A stretch of 64,000 bases of DNA from Eretmocerus hayati. Its lineage: Eukaryota; Arthropoda; Insecta; Hymenoptera; Aphelinidae. Location: NCBI GenBank assembly GCA_029851415.1, contig CM056743.1:9850727-9914726 (forward strand), read 5' to 3'. Shown here one piece after another: positions 59,809-64,000 of the stretch (within the stretch, counting starts at the first letter, position 1; each line of letters opens with the position of its first letter). Made by a program: the position numbers and the translations under genes. The notes under the pieces are model-generated. The model was not told the origin of the DNA. It worked only from the letters and a program-made list of their open reading frames with translations, and searched no databases.

Positions 59809-60400
59809 AGTTTATGTCTGGTGGCATCAAGCTTATATACGAATGGTCATACTCAGAGAAAATTGAGGACTATTCAAGAATTTTTCAAGGAACACCATTC
59901 ATCAATTGCAGAGGGCTTTGAGGGTGAGTAAAGATCTGAGGGGATCCAAAACTTGGGCCAGAAGTAGTAATTTCCCGCTTAGTAAAACCTTCCGTTACTG
60001 TGCCTCTTCGAGTTGAGAGACTTTTCATCCAACCCAAGCAGTCCACAATGGCTTTCGAGGACAAACTTTGTCGGTTGACGAGTGGTTTGATCAAAGGGTG
60101 GTTCTGATGACAAGTTGAGATCGAATTTGTGTAGGAAACTGTTTAACTATTTGCATGGAATGAGTCTAAATTTGAATTCTTGCAGGTTGAATCATGATTG
60201 ATGGATTCATCACTTCTGAATGGGTCTCCAGTTATGGAGTTCAGGCCTTCCTTGATTGTGCCCTTGTAGTATTGAATGTAATTCCTCTTGACAACTCCAT
60301 TTTATTTCATATTCTATGACTTATAAAATGTTCTTTTCATGTATTTGAATTTCTCAAAATATAAACTGGATTCACTGTCGACCTCATTAGAGACTCTGCA
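59809..60400. other. No gene recognised
   Basis: A 69-residue minus ORF (60094-59885) shows no domain; nothing else noted. Confidence 0.3.
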
Positions 60401-60407
60401 GAAACGG

Positions 60408-60600
60408 CGTGTTGGTATGAATGCGTACGGTGCACATACCTAAGATAGCGGTATGATAGACATACCATTCAATTCGTTCGCTTCTCGAGCGAACGCGGGT
60501 ACATTATAATTTCGCATGCGTACGGCGCATATACGTACGATGTCTATATGATATATATGCCACTCGGTTCGTTCGCTTCCCGAGCGAACGCGCGCATATA
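60408..60600. repeat. Tandem ~115-bp duplication, each with a hairpin
   Basis: Two units, from about 60418 and 60508. Each has ATGCGTACGG(T/C)GCA(C/T)ATAC then GTTCGCTT(C/CC)CGAGCGAAC, a short perfect stem. AATAAACTTGATTC about 100 bases later could be a polyadenylation signal, so an LTR-like repeat is possible. Confidence 0.5.
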
Positions 60601-61071
60601 ACTTTGTAATGTTCCCTCTCTAAGCTCTCAGAATAGCGATAAACGAACGCTCCAGCGGCGTACGTGAATGTTTCTTCAGTCATGTTTATTCGCGAAATTC
60701 AATAAACTTGATTCACTACTTCTAACGTTCGCCTTTGCAGCATGACGGTCCTAGTAAGATAACGCGCCAACAGCATGACGCATTGCACCTTTCAGTTCTG
60801 AGTTAATCTCTTTACAGCCATCAGCGTACATCTCTGAAGCATTATGTACAACAGAGAGTAACGCGCCTTCAGGATGATGCCCAATTTTCCATTGAGATTA
60901 AATAATTTTACGAGCTTTGACGTTCGCCGGATATACGTTACTGCCCGGCACGAGTAACGTGGCTGGCATATCACACTTCATATTTTTTACTACTACGAGA
61001 GTACGTCCCTCGAACGTTACGATGTGTACAGAATAACGCTAGTTCGCTATTACGATTTAGAAACGCTAAAA

Positions 61072-61125
61072 TTTTAGTATAAAAGCGCAGTGAGCACAGT
61101 GTAAGCAATCTGGTTTCGACGCAAG
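61072..61125 (+). promoter_or_regulatory. TATA-like promoter candidate
   Basis: AGTATAAAAGCGCAGTGAGC has a good TATA match followed by CACAGT about 25 bases downstream, a reasonable initiator. No clear gene follows, so it may belong to the repeat at 60.4 kb or to the small ORF downstream. Confidence 0.3.
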
Positions 61126-61534
61126 TTTCCCCCGAGGATTCCATTTTGCGAAAGCCTTTTTTTGGAGTTGTGCAATGGCTCCATTAAATTCATCGATCAA
61201 ATATGTTCAGTTCTATAAAAATGCATGGAGCTAGTGACCATGGCTCCGCTGCATGACGCGTCTCTGGGGAGTGTGTGATCTTGCACGGGATCATGCCCCG
61301 GCACGGCCTTCGTTCATAGACTAATGTGTGGTTAATGTGTGCAGATATTATCAACTTTTGTGCAAGGGCTAGTGCCTGATGTCCCGTACACTCTAGTCTT
61401 GATCCATTTGCACCCTCACCACCCCCCGTCTTGGACCATTTTCCACCCACCATGGCCATCGCCGCTTCCTGGTGCACGCGTCACTCTGATGATTATGGAA
61501 AATCTCTGTCCAAAATATTTCCATTCTAGTGTAC

Positions 61535-61729
61535 ATGAGTGAACACCAGAGGCCCAAGCCAAAAGATAAGAAAACATTTGATGAATTTATCAACAGACTA
61601 GCAGAAACAATGATGGTCACTACGGATATCAGTGAACAAGTTCTGTACTGGTTGTTACATGATGTACGTCTACCACCAACTATGCGGGCAAGATATCTAA
61701 GGCTTTTGCATGGTGAAAGTCAATGGTAA
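61535..61729 (+). CDS. Small ORF, function unknown
   Basis: 64 codons from ATG 61535 (MSEHQRPKPKDKKTFDEFIN...) to a TAA. TTCTAG just upstream could be a splice acceptor. It is mostly helical in character, with a hydrophobic YWLLHDV segment. No family recognised. It could be a real short exon or chance. Confidence 0.3.
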   Translation: MSEHQRPKPKDKKTFDEFINRLAETMMVTTDISEQVLYWLLHDVRLPPTMRARYLRLLHGESQW

Positions 61730-63150
61730 TCAATTTGACCGGACCATCAAGAAATTCAAAAGCAGCGTCACAAATGCAATCTATCAAAGGGTAATCTTGG
61801 ATGAAGAAAAGCCAGAAAAACCATAGCCTGGGTAACCCAAATTGCCGTGAGATCAAGTCAGAAAAAGATATTTTACTATAAAAGTACACAATTTTAGCAA
61901 TTTTACCTCAAAAAAACCTCTGAATCAAATTCGATTGGGGGAGGAGAGCAGCCAAATCGCTGGTCTCATCTCTGAGTGATTCTACACAACTCATAGAAAA
62001 GCAAAGATCGATAAAGCGCAGTGTAGAAGAGAAAGTGTGCTTCAATATAAAGATGTTACATCCTCTACGGGAATACTTTCGCATATCAAGCACTAGTTTA
62101 CAAGCCTGAGGAGTAGATTCATTGAGACTGTGTATCCTTCAGGACAATCAAAAGCATAACAAATCAGGAATCTTTTGATGGAATAGTATATTACTGTACT
62201 AGGCAGGGATGTTGGCATTGATATCACACTGTCATGGGCATCTCACTTCTCTGCCGATGCTGTATACTATTTTTCCTCCTCTCAGCCCGAAAGTACGTCG
62301 AAATTTTATTAACCAGTACAAAAATACGCGTTTAACCTCACTTCTGCATTTGTTTACAATTTTGACTGAGCAGTGGCCGGTGGGGTGTTCAAGCAGACAA
62401 CTTCGCATCTTTGACTTACTGCATGCTTTTGCTGCATAATACTTGTGATGTGATGTACTCGTCCGCCCGACTTTTGCGAAAGCGAGGCGTCAGACGAATT
62501 TTTGCTGGTCAGCGCGGACGTGAGCAAAAAAATAGAAATAATGAAGTCAACTGTGCTGTGTTGTGAGTGAACGCTAAATGCTCGCATGATTCAATTTGGG
62601 CCTTGTGTCCGCACCAAGTTCATCATGGCCCTAAGCTCTTGTCACTAATAATGAGTAATTTTTATCGATTTATATCATGGGGCATTGGCAATGCTGTTTT
62701 ACAATGAGCTACTGAGAGCTTTCTATTTGAGCAGCGATATTATTCGTGAAAAGATACCACCTGTCAAGTATAAGCAATCATAATAAAATATGAACATAAC
62801 CTCGATAGGTTATGTTTTGCATGCATGTCTCAAGCGCTCTCTGCACCGCAAAGCAGCGCAAGCAGTGAGAGGTGCAGCAGGAATCGACAGCAAATCAGAG
62901 CGCGAGTTGACTCGTGCCGGCGGCAGAAGTGGAACTTTCGTGAACAAAATGAGGCGCGGAAGGACGTACTTTCGTACCGGCAGGAGGAAAATTTATTTGT
63001 GAATACATAAAGATTGCTGCATGGCTGAAGAATCTGTTTATGATTGATGCAAAAAATTGTATTAAGCCTCATGTGCTGAGATTGCCATCAATGGCTACAC
63101 AGAGATCGATGATTTGGATTAGGTGGATACGAACTGTGATTCGAATTTAA
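61730..63150. other. No gene recognised
   Basis: A GC-rich patch near 62840-62960 is open in two frames (70 and 61 residues) with many arginine codons, and nothing recognisable. Confidence 0.3.
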
Positions 63151-63533
63151 GGCGATGCGGTCACCGTGCACCGTGACCATGGACCTTGAAAATACACCTT
63201 ATAAAATTGTGTTTGATTATTTAAAGTGTGAGACGAGTTGTCAAACACTTGTTATTGTTCAACTTGTTTTCCTCAATCCGTGGCTTAGCCCAAATCATAA
63301 GAGAATCGGAGAGAAGTGGGAATAACTCGGCCGCGGGAACCTCCTAACCTATAATATACGCACATTTTCGTTCCCAATTTTCTCCGATTCTATTGCGATT
63401 TGAGCTCAACGAAGAGCAGACAAATCTAAGTTAGATGATAACAAATATTTGTGCACTCGTCGTTTAGCCCAAATCGGAACAGAACCGGAGAAAGTTGGGA
63501 ATGATTCTCAGCTTGCATGGTGACCGCATTGCC
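63151..63533. mobile_element. TTAA-flanked MITE, 383 bp
   Basis: TTAA lies directly on both sides (63147-63150 and 63534-63537). The terminal inverted repeat reads GGCGATGCGGTCACCGTGCA on the left and GGCAATGCGGTCACCATGCA from the right. Inside are three copies of a TTAGCCCAAATC...AGAATCGGAGAA...TTGGGAA segment, two direct and one inverted. Non-coding. The TTAA target fits piggyBac-type mobilisation. Confidence 0.8.
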
Positions 63534-63623
63534 TTAACGTAACCCTCTTAATTGGTTGATTTATTTGTTTCTCAGGGAAAATGATGAACTCTGTAGGGAC
63601 CAACCAAGTTAGAATACTCAATA

Positions 63624-64000
63624 ATGGCAGATGCGATTGCTATTGCTGTGATAATAGATCCAATACAACAATTGAGGTCACACAAAATGCACCCAAATAT
63701 TCATGATGCTTTCAAACAGTATATAAAATTCGTTACGATAGCAATTGAAGATTTCTTACGGGGTCATTTGTTCCTTTATGATTGTGTTGTCACTATCCTG
63801 GACATCATTAATAGTACGCTCATCGCAAAAGATGCTGATAATATGTTAAGGAAGATAGTGAGAGAGCTTATCGCTGACTACCTTCATGGGCTAGATACTG
63901 ATGCTGACTTAAGATTCGAGAGATGCAACAGGTATCGTACCTTTCTATTGTCAGTTCCAATGACTCATTTCCAGATTGATTGTATGTTTGCAACCAACAT
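63624..64000 (+). CDS. Partial ORF running off the window, function unknown
   Basis: An ATG at 63624 opens a frame of at least 125 codons with no stop before the right edge. It starts MADAIAIAVIIDPIQQLRSH and is rich in helix formers, with a hydrophobic FLYDCVVTILDIIN segment near residue 50. It lies about 90 bases after the TTAA-flanked MITE. There is a plausible acceptor (TTTCTCAG at 63571-63578) upstream. The frame may include intron sequence, as I cannot see its end. I do not recognise the protein. Confidence 0.4.
   Translation, partial: MADAIAIAVIIDPIQQLRSHKMHPNIHDAFKQYIKFVTIAIEDFLRGHLFLYDCVVTILDIINSTLIAKDADNMLRKIVRELIADYLHGLDTDADLRFERCNRYRTFLLSVPMTHFQIDCMFATN

Noticed and set aside
1..64000. 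CRISPR arrays, rRNA genes, bacterial operons
   Set aside because: No regularly spaced 25-40 bp repeats, no rRNA-like blocks and no closely packed ORFs with ribosome-binding sites were seen; the sequence is eukaryotic in style.

Overview
This is eukaryotic nuclear DNA, most likely from an insect. It is AT-rich, has short GT-AG introns with pyrimidine-rich acceptors, carries (CA)n, (TA)n and (ATTC)n microsatellites, a tRNA-derived SINE and a CR1/Jockey-type LINE, and has no operon-like coding. A parasitoid or gall wasp would fit, but the order is a guess. Most of the window is repeat-derived.

Layout. 1-2.7 kb: unassigned DNA plus a near-perfect 384-bp direct repeat with a possible retroviral-type primer site. 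2.7-15.2 kb: four large inverted-repeat (foldback) elements of 1.7-2.0 kb and a smaller one; two of them carry younger MITE-like insertions that can be defined by comparing the two arms. 16.5-27.8 kb: the only gene I could assemble. It is a plus-strand multi-exon gene joining a FLYWCH-type zinc finger to a MULE transposase-like domain and a long acidic/basic low-complexity C-terminus. Its later introns hold a SINE split by a 5'-truncated LINE and a 1.34-kb foldback. 27.9-42.4 kb: more foldbacks, including two neighbours separated only by a TA run, a pair of TATA-containing direct repeats 5.8 kb apart, a decayed tandem duplication, and a spaced 16-base motif. 42.4-50.3 kb: a (CA)n tract, a minus-strand LTR-like sequence, and ~1-kb direct repeats with one strongly conserved exon-like core. 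50.3-57.4 kb: a tandem array of about a dozen ~580-bp monomers of alternating type. 57.4-64 kb: small inverted-repeat elements, short unassigned ORFs, a TTAA-flanked MITE, and an ORF that runs off the right edge.

The dominant signal is the density of long inverted repeats: about sixteen, occupying roughly 16 kb, many with well-matched arms. Next is the MULE-like gene, whose exons keep frame (nearly all later introns are phase 1) despite repeat insertions in its introns, which suggests a maintained gene rather than a dead transposon. All exon models come from reading splice signals and frames by eye; no homology search, transcript data or folding program was available.
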